In this document: positions 33,125 to 40,776 of the stretch, piece after piece
How the letters are laid out: each line of letters opens with the position of its first letter
Position numbering within the stretch: position 1 is the stretch's first letter
Assembly (NCBI GenBank): GCA_934597725.1
Contig: CAKTSK010000002.1
Span: 74,514-138,513, forward strand
Origin: an uncultured Eubacteriales bacterium
GTDB taxonomy: Bacteria; Bacillota; Clostridia; Oscillospirales; Oscillospiraceae
Direction: 5' to 3'
Length of the DNA stretch: 64,000 nt
Notes under the pieces: generated by a model
The model's database searches: none
What the model saw: the letters and a program-made list of their open reading frames with translations, nothing else
What the model was told of the DNA's origin: nothing
Program-made: the position numbers and the translations under genes

Positions 33125-34142
33125 GGCCGTGGTCCTGGGCCTGTCCGGCGGGGTGGACTCCGCCGTGGCCGCCCGCCTGCTGCAACAGGCGGGCTACACC
33201 GTCTACGGCCACTGGCTGGACATCGGCCTGGGCGGGCAGGAGGATGCCCGCCAGGTGGCGGAGGCCTTTTCCCTCCCCTTCTCGGTGGGAGACATCCGCC
33301 GGGAGCTGGAGACCCAGGTCATGGCCCCCTTTTGCCAGGACTATCTGGCCGGACGGACCCCCCTGCCCTGCGCCCGCTGCAACCCTGCCGTGAAGTTCCC
33401 CGCCCTGTTCCGGCGGGCGGAGGAGGTGGGCGCGGCCTTCGTGGCCACCGGGCACTACGCCCGCATCGCCCCCGGCCCCGACAGCCAGCCCCGCCTGTGC
33501 CGGGGCAAACACGCCAACGACCAGGCCTATCTGCTGGCCCGCCTGCCCCAGCCCTGGCTGTCCCGGCTGCGCTTTCCCCTGGGGGACTATGAAAAGCCCC
33601 AGGTCCGGGAGCTGGCCCGCGCCTTCGGGCTGGCCGTGGCGGACAAGCCCGACAGCATGGAGATCTGCTTCATCCCCGACGGCGATTACGCCGCCTGGCT
33701 GGAGACCCAGGGGACCGTTCCCCCGCCGGGGGACTTCGTGGACCGGGCAGGCCGCGTCCTGGGCCGCCACAAGGGCATCCACCACTACACCCTGGGCCAG
33801 CGCCGGGGGCTGGGCATCCCCGCCGGGCACCGGCTGTTTGTGTCGGCGCTGCGGCCGGCGGAGCAGCAGGTGGTCCTCTCTGACGGGTCCGACCTGATGG
33901 CCGACCAGGTGTGGGGCGAGGACTGGAACGGGCTGGCCCCCCTGACCGAGGGGCAGGAGGTCACCGTCCGTCTGCGCCACTCCAAGACGGAGACCCCCGC
34001 CCGGGTCTCCCTGACCCCGGCCCCCTGCCTGGAGCTGCTGGCCCCTGCCCGGGCGCCCACGCCGGGGCAGCTGGCGGTCCTCTACGACGGGGACGTGCTG
34101 CTGGGCAGCTTTTGGATCACCGGCGCGCGGCGGCTCTCCTGA
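33114..34142 (+). CDS. mnmA: tRNA 2-thiouridylase MnmA-like
   Basis: MnmA adds sulfur to C2 of U34 in tRNA-Lys, -Glu and -Gln. The 342-residue protein has the ATP-pyrophosphatase loop GLSGGVDSAVAARLL, CARCNPAVKF with the first catalytic Cys (Cys86), TGHYARI, DSMEICFIPDGDY with the second Cys (Cys185), and the C-terminal barrel. It is 15-30 residues shorter than many MnmA proteins in the segment after the P-loop, so it may be a MnmA-like paralogue. The start overlaps the upstream MBL gene. Confidence 0.92.
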   Translation: MDNKAVVLGLSGGVDSAVAARLLQQAGYTVYGHWLDIGLGGQEDARQVAEAFSLPFSVGDIRRELETQVMAPFCQDYLAGRTPLPCARCNPAVKFPALFRRAEEVGAAFVATGHYARIAPGPDSQPRLCRGKHANDQAYLLARLPQPWLSRLRFPLGDYEKPQVRELARAFGLAVADKPDSMEICFIPDGDYAAWLETQGTVPPPGDFVDRAGRVLGRHKGIHHYTLGQRRGLGIPAGHRLFVSALRPAEQQVVLSDGSDLMADQVWGEDWNGLAPLTEGQEVTVRLRHSKTETPARVSLTPAPCLELLAPARAPTPGQLAVLYDGDVLLGSFWITGARRLS

Positions 34143-34194
34143 CCCCGCCCCGCCGGCGCGGAATCTTTCGTTTGCCACAAAGGAGGCATGTACC

Positions 34195-35154
34195 ATGGAA
34201 CTGGAACAGGTCAAAGGAAACACCTGGGTCTTGAAAAGCTGGGAGCTCATCCCCTTTTACCGGCTGGATGACCACCGCTGCGTCCTGCTGGACACCGGGC
34301 TGGCCGAGCAGCGGGAGGACCTGGAGACCTCCCTGCGGGAAGCCGGTCTGACCCCCGCCGGCGCCATTTGCAGCCACGCCCACATCGACCACATGGGCAA
34401 CCTGGCCTATCTGAAAGAGACCTTCGGCACCCAGACGGCCCTGTCTCTGGGGGAGGCCGGCCACCAGATGTCCTATCTGGGGCTGAACGTCACCAACTAT
34501 CTGCTCTCGCCGGAGGATGTGGTGGCCTCGGCCTCCCTCCACGGCACCCCCTGTGTGGCCGACCGGATCATCCTGCCCGGGGAGGAGACCATCTCCTTCT
34601 GCGGCGCAGACTTCGGCATCGTGCATACGCCGGGGCACACGGTGGATCACATCTGCATCCGCACCCCGGACAACGTGCTCTATCTGGGGGACGCCATGAT
34701 GACCGGCCGCACCCTCCACCACGCCAAGTTCCCCTACGCCTTCTGCGTGCGGGACTATCTGGACTCCATGCGGAAGATGCGCTGGGAGCAGGCGGACAAG
34801 TTCATCGTGGCCCACTTCGGCATCTATGACGAGATCCTGCCCCTGGTGGACATGGAGGCCCGGTTCTTTGCCGAGCGCATGGAGGACCTGCTGGACCTCA
34901 TCGACGGCCCCACCACCCCCAAAAAGCTGGCCTCGGACATCTGCCGGACCTATCGCATCAACGCCAGAGACTTGCAGGATCTGTCCTACTTTGAAGCCTC
35001 CAGCCAGTCCTACCTCCACTACCTGCGGGGGCTGGGCTACCTGGAAGCCTGCATCGAGGACAACCAGATCCTCTTCCGCCGCACCCCGGCCTCCTATGCC
35101 CGCCGGGCCCAGAAGACCCAGGCCGTGCTGCCCCAGACGGGCCAGTTCCGCTGA
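34195..35154 (+). CDS. Metallo-beta-lactamase fold hydrolase with winged-helix end (second of two)
   Basis: The 319-residue protein has SHAHIDHMG (metal ligands, about residues 61-69), VHTPGHTVDH, LYLGDAMMTG and the late VAHFGIY His. After residue 220 a helical, winged-helix-like region follows (DLLDLIDGPTTPKKLASDICRTY), as in some MBL hydrolases. The start has AAAGGAGG about 8 nt upstream. It lies 52 nt after mnmA and ends the cluster before a large terminator. It is related to the first MBL in this operon. Confidence 0.9.
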   Translation: MELEQVKGNTWVLKSWELIPFYRLDDHRCVLLDTGLAEQREDLETSLREAGLTPAGAICSHAHIDHMGNLAYLKETFGTQTALSLGEAGHQMSYLGLNVTNYLLSPEDVVASASLHGTPCVADRIILPGEETISFCGADFGIVHTPGHTVDHICIRTPDNVLYLGDAMMTGRTLHHAKFPYAFCVRDYLDSMRKMRWEQADKFIVAHFGIYDEILPLVDMEARFFAERMEDLLDLIDGPTTPKKLASDICRTYRINARDLQDLSYFEASSQSYLHYLRGLGYLEACIEDNQILFRRTPASYARRAQKTQAVLPQTGQFR

Positions 35155-35169
35155 GCACGCCGCAAAAAC

Positions 35170-35230
35170 GCGCCCCTCGTCCCGGCACAAGCGATGCCTT
35201 GTGTCAGGACGAGGGGCGCGGTGTTTTTTG
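35170..35230. terminator. Terminator of the mnmG-MBL-mnmA-MBL operon
   Basis: GCGCCCCTCGTCC (35170-35182) pairs with GGACGAGGGGCGC (35207-35219), with an inner CACAA/TTGTG stem and a T run after it. A-rich sequence before it makes it usable by the convergent gene. Confidence 0.93.
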
Positions 35231-35244
35231 TTCTGAAAGGGGCC

Positions 35245-35796
35245 TTACGCCTTGCAGACGGTACTCACCTCACCGGTGGCCGTGTCGATGACATAGCCGC
35301 CGATGCGAACGTCCTTGGGCATGAGGGGGTGGTTGCGGATGGTCTCCACCGTTTCGCTCACCGACTGCTCCACGGTGTCGAAGCCCGACAGCCAGCGCTC
35401 GAAGTCGATGCCGCAGTATTTCATGAGGTCGATGGATTCCTGGGGGATGCCCCGCTGCTTCATGTGGGCGATCATCTGTTCCCCGTCGATGTGCTGCACG
35501 CCGCAGTCGGTGTGGCCGATGACCATGATCTCCTCCACCCCCAGCTCGATGATGGCCACCAGCAGGGAGCGGATGACGCTGCCGAAGGGGTTGGTGACCA
35601 CGCCGCCGGCGTTCTTGATGATCTTCACGTCGCCGTTTCGCAGCCCCAGGGCCGCCGGGAGAAGGGCTTCCAGGCGGGTGTCCATGCAGGTGAGAATGGC
35701 GATCTTCTTGTTGGGATACTTGCTGGTGGCGTACTGCTCATAGCGCTTTTCCGCCACAAAGGTCTTGTTATAGGCTAACATCTCGTCAATGATCAT
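35245..35796 (-). CDS. Beta-class carbonic anhydrase
   Basis: The 183-residue protein interconverts CO2 and bicarbonate. Zinc ligands are Cys37 in LTCMDTR, and the His and Cys of VIGHTDCG (about residues 93-98); the Asp-Arg pair of CMDTR completes the active site. NAGGVVTNPFGSVIRSL is also typical. Length suits the short clostridial group. It is the second gene after a small Cys-motif protein, 66 nt apart. Confidence 0.95.
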   Translation of the reverse strand: MIIDEMLAYNKTFVAEKRYEQYATSKYPNKKIAILTCMDTRLEALLPAALGLRNGDVKIIKNAGGVVTNPFGSVIRSLLVAIIELGVEEIMVIGHTDCGVQHIDGEQMIAHMKQRGIPQESIDLMKYCGIDFERWLSGFDTVEQSVSETVETIRNHPLMPKDVRIGGYVIDTATGEVSTVCKA

Positions 35797-35862
35797 GTGC
35801 AGGTCTCCTTTTTCCTGGGTCTTTTCCGGCGGGGGCCTGCCGGCGGCAGGCCCCCGGTCCGG

Positions 35863-36216
35863 TCAGCGCAGCCGGCCTGTTTCTGTCAGGATGGCTGCGG
35901 CGGCCTGGCAGGCCGGGCAGTCGCAGAACCGGGCCCCGGCCTCCTTGAGGGCGCGGCCGTGGGCGGCCACGCTGTCGGCCTCCGGCCCGAAGACCTGGCG
36001 GCCCGCCGCCGACTGGGCGAAGGCGATCAGCTGGTCCACGGTGACCAGGTCCTCCTCCAGCTCCCGGAGATAGGCCTGGGTCTGGGCGGCTTCCCGGTCG
36101 GTCCCCAGGGCGTCCAGCCAGTCCTGGGCGGCCTGCCGCGCCTCCTGGCTGCAGGAGGGGGCTGCCATCAGGAGGCGGGTCTGTGCCGTCACCCGGTCCA
36201 AGGTCGTTTTGTCCAT
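35863..36216 (-). CDS. 117-residue protein with a C-terminal CxCPAC motif
   Basis: The protein is helical and acidic (EEDLVTVDQLIAFAQSAAG) and ends in ARFCDCPACQAAAAIL. Similar clostridial proteins with the same CDCPAC end are sometimes labelled Hsp90 or heat-shock protein in databases, which the sequence does not support; it has no Hsp90 ATPase domain. The cysteine group could bind a metal. The start is ATG 36216, with AAGAAAGAAGG-like purines upstream. It is probably co-transcribed with the carbonic anhydrase gene. Function is unknown. Confidence 0.75.
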   Translation of the reverse strand: MDKTTLDRVTAQTRLLMAAPSCSQEARQAAQDWLDALGTDREAAQTQAYLRELEEDLVTVDQLIAFAQSAAGRQVFGPEADSVAAHGRALKEAGARFCDCPACQAAAAILTETGRLR

Positions 36217-36422
36217 CAGGGCACACCTTCTTTCTTGGAAATCTTCCTTATTTTACCACACTCCCGCCCCGTTGACAACGGCCGGGGGCAGACAGGGTTG
36301 TGGGCAAAGCGGCGAATTTTCTCCTTCTGACGGACATTTTTCTTTCTGTCGGGTGCAAAACTTTGGCGGCTCCCACACAAAATTCCGCCCTCCCACCCCC
36401 TGCTTTTTGTGAAATTCCTTTC

Positions 36423-36451
36423 TTGACCTTTTGGCTTAACCTTTTCATAAT
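36423..36451 (+). promoter_or_regulatory. Promoter of the SDR/NTF2-like operon
   Basis: TTGACC (36423-36428), a 17-nt spacer and CATAAT (36446-36451). A small hairpin GGCAG-CCCGAG-CTGCC follows in the leader. Confidence 0.8.
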
Positions 36452-36526
36452 TGTAGTAATATCCTGTCTTCGGCAGCCCGAGCTGCCTGCAGAGGGGACA
36501 AGTCAATCCATAAGGAGGCAGTTCGT

Positions 36527-37327
36527 ATGGGAATTTATGTTGTGACCGGCGGGGCCGGGGGGATCGGCGGCAAGACCGTCGAGATCCTGCGTAACCAGGG
36601 CCACGAAGTGGTCAATGTGGATCTGAAGGACGGCGACATCTGCGCCAACCTGGCCACCAAGGAGGGCCGGGACCATGTGATCCAGGAGATCTACCGGCGT
36701 TACCCCGACGGCATCGACGGTCTGTGCTGCAACGCCGGCGTATCCGGCGCCTGCGGGAACCTGAAGCTGATCATCAGCCTGAACTATTTCGGCGCCACCA
36801 ACCTGGCCCACGGGCTGTTTGACCTGCTGAAAAAGAAGAAGGGCCGCTGCGTGGTCACCTCCTCCAACACCATCTCCCAGGGCGCAGCCCGGATGGACCT
36901 GGTGGATATGCTCAACTACAGCCAGACCAAGCCCGTCAACGAGGAGCGCATCCTGAACATCATCGAGAAGTTCGACAACAGCGACCTCACCGTGGGCAAC
37001 AGCATCTATGTCACCACCAAGTATGCCCTGGCCCGGTGGGTGCGCCGGGTGTCCGCTTCCTGGGCTGCCAACGGCCTGCGGATCAACACCGTTGCCCCCG
37101 GCAACGTCTCCACCCCCATGACCGCCACCATGAGCGCCGACGCCAAGGCCGCCCTGGCCGCCCTGCCCATCCCCATCAACTACGGCACCGATGAGCTGAT
37201 GGACCCCGAGGACATCGCCAACGTCATCGCCTTCCTGGTCTCTCCCCTGGCCCACGGGATCAACGGCAACGTGATGTTCGTCGACGGCGGCACCGACGCC
37301 CTTCTCAACTCTGAGAAAGTTTATTAA
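36527..37327 (+). CDS. Short-chain dehydrogenase related to 3-alpha-hydroxysteroid dehydrogenase/carbonyl reductase
   Basis: The 266-residue SDR has TGGAGGIGGK (cofactor loop, residues 7-16), DGLCCNAGVSG, TSSN with Ser112/113, and catalytic Tyr161-xxx-Lys165 in IYVTTKYALARW. The acidic end of strand 2 (VVNVDLKDGDI) predicts NAD(H). Long stretches (NVDLKDGDICANLATKEGR, LNYFGATNLAHGLFDLL) recall Comamonas 3-alpha-HSD/carbonyl reductase rather than clostridial BaiA. Steroid, bile-acid or xenobiotic carbonyl substrates are therefore possible but unproved. AAGGAGGC precedes ATG. An NTF2-like gene follows 13 nt later. Confidence 0.85.
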   Translation: MGIYVVTGGAGGIGGKTVEILRNQGHEVVNVDLKDGDICANLATKEGRDHVIQEIYRRYPDGIDGLCCNAGVSGACGNLKLIISLNYFGATNLAHGLFDLLKKKKGRCVVTSSNTISQGAARMDLVDMLNYSQTKPVNEERILNIIEKFDNSDLTVGNSIYVTTKYALARWVRRVSASWAANGLRINTVAPGNVSTPMTATMSADAKAALAALPIPINYGTDELMDPEDIANVIAFLVSPLAHGINGNVMFVDGGTDALLNSEKVY

Positions 37328-37340
37328 GGAGGAAGTGAAC

Positions 37341-37673
37341 ATGACCTTGATCAAACAGTATGTGGAAGCAATGCTTCACCAGGACTCGGTGGCCCTGAGC
37401 AAGATCTTCTCCCCCACCGCCATTTTCGTGGACTACTGCCCCAAGGACGCCGGCCAGCCCCAGCTCCACGCCTACGGCCCCGAAGGCATTGACATGTTCT
37501 TCCGCAATCGGTTCCTCTTCCGCAAGTTCGAGATCACCGATCCCCTCATCATCAGCGACACCCAGGCCTATTACTATGCCGTCTACAACGGCTACCACAT
37601 CCGCGCCGTGGCCACCATCCAGGATTTCAGCGAGGATGGCGAGATCCAGCGCATGGTGGTCCGCCCCGCCTGA
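37341..37673 (+). CDS. NTF2/SnoaL-like small protein
   Basis: The 110-residue alpha+beta barrel protein begins IKQYVEAMLHQDSVALSKIFSPTAIFVDYCP and has GPEGIDMFFRNRFLF and a strand-rich C-terminal half, the pattern of NTF2-like folds. That fold includes ketosteroid isomerase and dehydratases such as BaiE. No catalytic residues can be assigned safely. ATG 37341 has AAGGAGG 8 nt upstream. It is co-transcribed with the SDR, which makes a two-step conversion of one substrate plausible. Confidence 0.8.
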   Translation: MTLIKQYVEAMLHQDSVALSKIFSPTAIFVDYCPKDAGQPQLHAYGPEGIDMFFRNRFLFRKFEITDPLIISDTQAYYYAVYNGYHIRAVATIQDFSEDGEIQRMVVRPA

Positions 37674-37703
37674 CGGCGCGGCGCCCCCGCTTTTTTCACC
37701 AGC

Positions 37704-37737
37704 AAACCGGCGGACGGAAGGGTCCGCCGGTTTTTTC
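37704..37737 (+). terminator. Terminator of the SDR/NTF2-like operon
   Basis: AAACCGGCGGAC (37704-37715) pairs with GTCCGCCGGTTT (37722-37733), then T's. Confidence 0.95.
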
Positions 37738-37935
37738 TGCCCGGGGCGGGAAGGGGTGCGGCGGGCGGTTTTCGTCACTTTGCATGGTTCCCGCGCGATT
37801 CTTGCAGAGTTTTTGCGAATGTCCCTGTCACTATTGCACAGTTTGTCACCCTTTTTCTCCCTCTCCTCCCGTCCGACAGGGCAGAGTGCATAGATTGTGA
37901 CGAAAAATATCCAAATCATTTGTTGTTGTTTTCCC

Positions 37936-37964
37936 TTGACATTTCGAAAAAAATCTACGATAAT
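37936..37964 (+). promoter_or_regulatory. Strong promoter upstream of a gene-free region
   Basis: TTGACA (37936-37941), a 17-nt spacer and GATAAT (37959-37964). No coding region starts in the next 340 nt. Confidence 0.8.
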
Positions 37965-37970
37965 AGCCAA

Positions 37971-38159
37971 GGTCTCAGGGAGAGGCCAAAGCCCTTGTGG
38001 CGCAAGCGTTATCTCCCCCATCTGCAATAAATCTTTCATTTTTGCCCAAGTTCACCCGCGTTTCCTTCCTTCTTTTTCGCGGTGTGACTGACATAAAATC
38101 CTTCCATTATTACTCACCAAAAAAGCCTTTCGGGTCACGCCCGAAAGGCTTTTTTGGTG
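37971..38159 (+). ncRNA. Candidate small RNA or pdxY leader with terminator
   Basis: A near-consensus promoter is followed by about 190 nt with no ORF, ending in a perfect 20-bp terminator hairpin (38115-38134 with 38140-38159, containing GCCTTTCGGG and six T). The 5' part can form GGGAGA/TCTCCC enclosing GCC/GGC. Either it is a free small RNA, or it is a leader in which termination controls pdxY 150 nt further on. It does not match TPP, THF, glycine, fluoride or 6S patterns known to me. Transcription is inferred from signals only. Confidence 0.5.
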
Positions 38160-38309
38160 CCGGAACCGGCTGGCCTTGGCAAATAAAATGGGATTGGCCA
38201 TAGCCAGCAGGCCAGTTTTGTGGTACCCTATCAGCAATGGCGGCGCCAGCCGCCCACTGGACCCGGGGCGGGGCCTGCCCGCCCCCGTTACAAGGAGGAG
38301 TTTGTTACT

Positions 38310-39149
38310 ATGAAGCGCGTTGTTTCCATCCAAGATATCTCCTGTCTGGGCAAATGCTCCCTGACAGTGGCTCTGCCGATCATCTCCGCCATGGGCGTGG
38401 AGACCTGCGTGGTCCCCACGGCGGTGCTGTCCACCCACACCGGCGGGTTTTCCGGCTTTACCTTCCACGACCTGACCCAGGAAGTGGCCCCCATCGCCGC
38501 CCATTGGAAGAAGGAGGGCATCACCTTTGACGCCATCTACACTGGCTACCTGGGCTCCTTCGAGCAGATCGAGCTGGTGGGCCAGTTCTTCGACCAGTTC
38601 GGCGGCAAGGACACCCTGGTCTATGTGGACCCGGCCATGGCGGACAACGGCGTGCTCTACACCGGCTTCACCCCGGAGTTTGCCAAAGAGATGGGCAAGC
38701 TGTGCGGCAAGGCCGACGTGATCGTGCCCAACCTCACCGAGGCTTCCTTCATGCTGGGCGTCGACTATGTGGGCGACCAGTACGACGAAGCCTACATCAA
38801 GGACCTGCTCAAGCAGCTCACCGGCCTGGGCTGCAAGACCGCCGTCCTCACCGGCATGAGCTTCGAGCCGGGCAAGATCGGCGCCATGGCCTACGATTCC
38901 GTCACCGACACCTATGCCAGCTACTTCAACGAAAAGCTGCCCGTCCAGTTCCACGGCACCGGCGACGTCTTTGCCTCCGCCTGCGTGGGCGCGCTGATGA
39001 ACGGCAAGGATCTGGCCGGCGCCCTGAAGGTGGCGGTGGACTACACCCTGGAATGCATCCGCGAGACCCAGAACGACCCCGACGCCCGCTGGTACGGGGT
39101 GAACTTCGAGTCCGCCATTCCCATGCTGGTACACAGCCTGGGGCGTTGA
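38310..39149 (+). CDS. pdxY: Pyridoxamine/pyridoxal kinase
   Basis: The 279-residue ribokinase-family protein phosphorylates B6 vitamers to make PLP or its precursors. It has DISCLGKCSLTVALPIISAMG, PTAVLSTHTGGFSGF (substrate lid), VDPAMADNGVLY, VPNLTEASFMLG and the catalytic-base motif HGTGDVFASA. ATG 38310 has AAGGAGG 12 nt upstream. It follows the candidate leader RNA. PLP enzymes downstream (aldolase, decarboxylase) would depend on its product. Confidence 0.95.
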   Translation: MKRVVSIQDISCLGKCSLTVALPIISAMGVETCVVPTAVLSTHTGGFSGFTFHDLTQEVAPIAAHWKKEGITFDAIYTGYLGSFEQIELVGQFFDQFGGKDTLVYVDPAMADNGVLYTGFTPEFAKEMGKLCGKADVIVPNLTEASFMLGVDYVGDQYDEAYIKDLLKQLTGLGCKTAVLTGMSFEPGKIGAMAYDSVTDTYASYFNEKLPVQFHGTGDVFASACVGALMNGKDLAGALKVAVDYTLECIRETQNDPDARWYGVNFESAIPMLVHSLGR

Positions 39150-39180
39150 CATGCTCCCTGTTGCTTTTCCTTCCCATTTT

Positions 39181-39224
39181 GGCGCTGGGGCCGACGAACA
39201 TTCGTCGGCCCCAGCGCCTTTTTT
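39181..39224 (+). terminator. Terminator of pdxY
   Basis: A perfect 17-bp stem (GGCGCTGGGGCCGACGA with its complement at 39202-39218), followed by six T. Confidence 0.97.
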
Positions 39225-39269
39225 CTGCCAAAACCGCGCGCCGACCGGGCGCGTCCCGGCGGACCATTC

Positions 39270-39298
39270 TTGACAATCCGCTTTCCCTGTGTTATAGG
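39270..39298 (+). promoter_or_regulatory. Promoter of the small secreted protein gene
   Basis: TTGACA (39270-39275), a 17-nt spacer and TATAGG (39293-39298). Confidence 0.75.
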
Positions 39299-39364
39299 TT
39301 ACGATAGCAAAGACCCTACGCAAAGATCCGGGGAATGCCCGCCCGCATCAAAAAGGAGTTTGCT

Positions 39365-39691
39365 ATGAAGAAACACATCGCCTCTTTCCTTCTCCTGCTG
39401 TTGTTTTTCTGCGTCCCCTGTCTGGCCGCCGGCGTTTCCGACGGGGCATGGGACCAACCGGCAGCCCTTGTTCCAGCGGAGAACGCCCCGGCGCTCTCTG
39501 CCCAGGACCTGCCGTACATCACCGATCCTTCCACAGATGACCCCCTGTCCCCCGGGTGGTCTGACCCGCCCGGGTTCATCCACCCCATCTTTCCCGACTG
39601 GATCGATCCCCCTGCCATCAACGACCCCATCTTCCGGGACTGGCTGGAGCCCCCTGGGATCATCAGCCTGTCCTCCTTGGTGAGCCGCTGA
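39365..39691 (+). CDS. Small secreted protein with Pro/Asp/Trp repeats
   Basis: The 108-residue product has a Sec signal peptide (KKHIASFLLLLLFFCVPCLAAG). The mature part is acidic and proline-rich, with two full and one partial repeat of about 14 residues built as W-x-[DE]-P-P-x-x-x-x-P-I-F-x-D (GWSDPPGFIHPIFPD, WIDPPAINDPIFRD, WLEPPGII). There is no anchor or known domain. AAAGGAG precedes ATG 39365; the promoter is at 39270 and the terminator at 39745, so it is monocistronic. Function is unknown; an extracellular binding or matrix role is possible. Confidence 0.75.
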   Translation: MKKHIASFLLLLLFFCVPCLAAGVSDGAWDQPAALVPAENAPALSAQDLPYITDPSTDDPLSPGWSDPPGFIHPIFPDWIDPPAINDPIFRDWLEPPGIISLSSLVSR

Positions 39692-39744
39692 GCCGAGACG
39701 GGCAGCAGCGCAGCATTCTGACCGCGCCCTCCCCCGATCTGATG

Positions 39745-39788
39745 CAAAAAACACACGCTCTCGTGCGTCACGAGAGCGTGTGTTTTGG
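39745..39788. terminator. Bidirectional terminator
   Basis: AAAACACACGCTCTCGTG pairs with CACGAGAGCGTGTGTTTT across 3 nt, between two convergent genes. Confidence 0.93.
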
Positions 39789-39809
39789 TCTGGGGGGCCG
39801 GAAGGTCCC

Positions 39810-40646
39810 TTATTCTGCCAGCACAAAGGTCTCAATGGCCAGGGCCACCCCGTCCTCATCGCAAGAGGCGGTGACGTGGTCCGCCGCCGCCTTGAGCCGG
39901 TCGGTGGCGTTGCCCATGGCCACGCCCAGCCCCGCCGCCTGGAGCAGGGGCAGGTCGCTGTCGCCGTCCCCCATGGCCAGCACCTGGTCCGGGGCGATGC
40001 CCAGCCTGCCCAGCAGGTAGCGCAGCCCCTCCCCCTTGTCGATATCTCCGGCCAGGACCTCCAGGTCGTTGGGGAAGGGATCGGCAAAGCCGATGTCCGG
40101 CAGGCCGGCCAGGGTCTGGCGCAGCCGCGCCTTTTCCTCCGGGCTGTCGGTGAGGAAAAACAGCTCCTCCACCGGCCGGGGGTCGGCGGTCAAAAACTGG
40201 GCCACCGTCCCCGGCAGGACCCGCCGGGTGCCCAGGTGGTAGCGCAGCAGGGAGGTACCCGCATACCGGGCCCGCAGCAGCTCATAGTCCGTCCGGGAGA
40301 GGTAGCCGATGCCCTCCCGAAAGACCTCCCGGACCATGGGGATGCGGGCCGACCGCCGGAGGACGGCCAGGCAGGTCTCGGCCGACAGATGCTTTTCCAG
40401 CAGCGTTTCCCCGGTCACCAGGTCCCGGATGGTGGCCCCGTTGGAGGTCACCGTGTACCGCAGCTCCGGCAGGTCCAGCACCGCCTGGGGCAGGCCCTGG
40501 GCCGGCCGGCCGGTGACCGGCACCAGCGCCACCCCCTGCTGCCTGGCCCGTTCCAGGGCCGCCAGGGTCCGGGGGGTGATCTGCTTGGCCTCGTTGAGCA
40601 GGGTGCCGTCCAGGTCCAGCGCCAGCAGCTTGATCTTCTTTCCCAT
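39810..40646 (-). CDS. HAD-superfamily hydrolase, Cof type
   Basis: The 278-residue phosphatase has motif I LALDLDGTLLN, motif II TSNGA, a Cof-type C2 cap, and motif IV MGDGDSDLPLL followed by GVAMGNA. Cof enzymes remove phosphate from sugar phosphates, PLP or FMN; the substrate is not visible. ATG 40646 has CAGGAGGC upstream; the longer open frame to 40784 has no support. It is divergent from the RlmI-like gene. Confidence 0.93.
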   Translation of the reverse strand: MGKKIKLLALDLDGTLLNEAKQITPRTLAALERARQQGVALVPVTGRPAQGLPQAVLDLPELRYTVTSNGATIRDLVTGETLLEKHLSAETCLAVLRRSARIPMVREVFREGIGYLSRTDYELLRARYAGTSLLRYHLGTRRVLPGTVAQFLTADPRPVEELFFLTDSPEEKARLRQTLAGLPDIGFADPFPNDLEVLAGDIDKGEGLRYLLGRLGIAPDQVLAMGDGDSDLPLLQAAGLGVAMGNATDRLKAAADHVTASCDEDGVALAIETFVLAE

Positions 40647-40710
40647 GGCCGTTGCCTCCTGTCCCGTAGTTTTTCTCATTGTAGCACAGCCGCCGGCAAA
40701 ATGCCAGCCC

Positions 40711-40739
40711 TTGCAACCACCGGCGAAACCCTGTATAAT
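40711..40739 (+). promoter_or_regulatory. Promoter of the RlmI-like gene
   Basis: TTGCAA (40711-40716), a 17-nt spacer and TATAAT (40734-40739), 38 nt before ATG. This is the same box pair as at 9442 and 9863. Confidence 0.88.
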
Positions 40740-40776
40740 CACTGCTGCCAACACCAAGAAAGAAGGAGGACCTGCC

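Noticed and set aside
35863..36216. Hsp90-type chaperone label for the 117-residue protein
   Set aside because: There is no Hsp90 ATPase domain; the label seems to be a propagated database error for CDCPAC-ending proteins.
37971..38159. 6S RNA
   Set aside because: It lacks the long rod with a central bubble and pairing of the two ends; the 3' end is a separate terminator hairpin.
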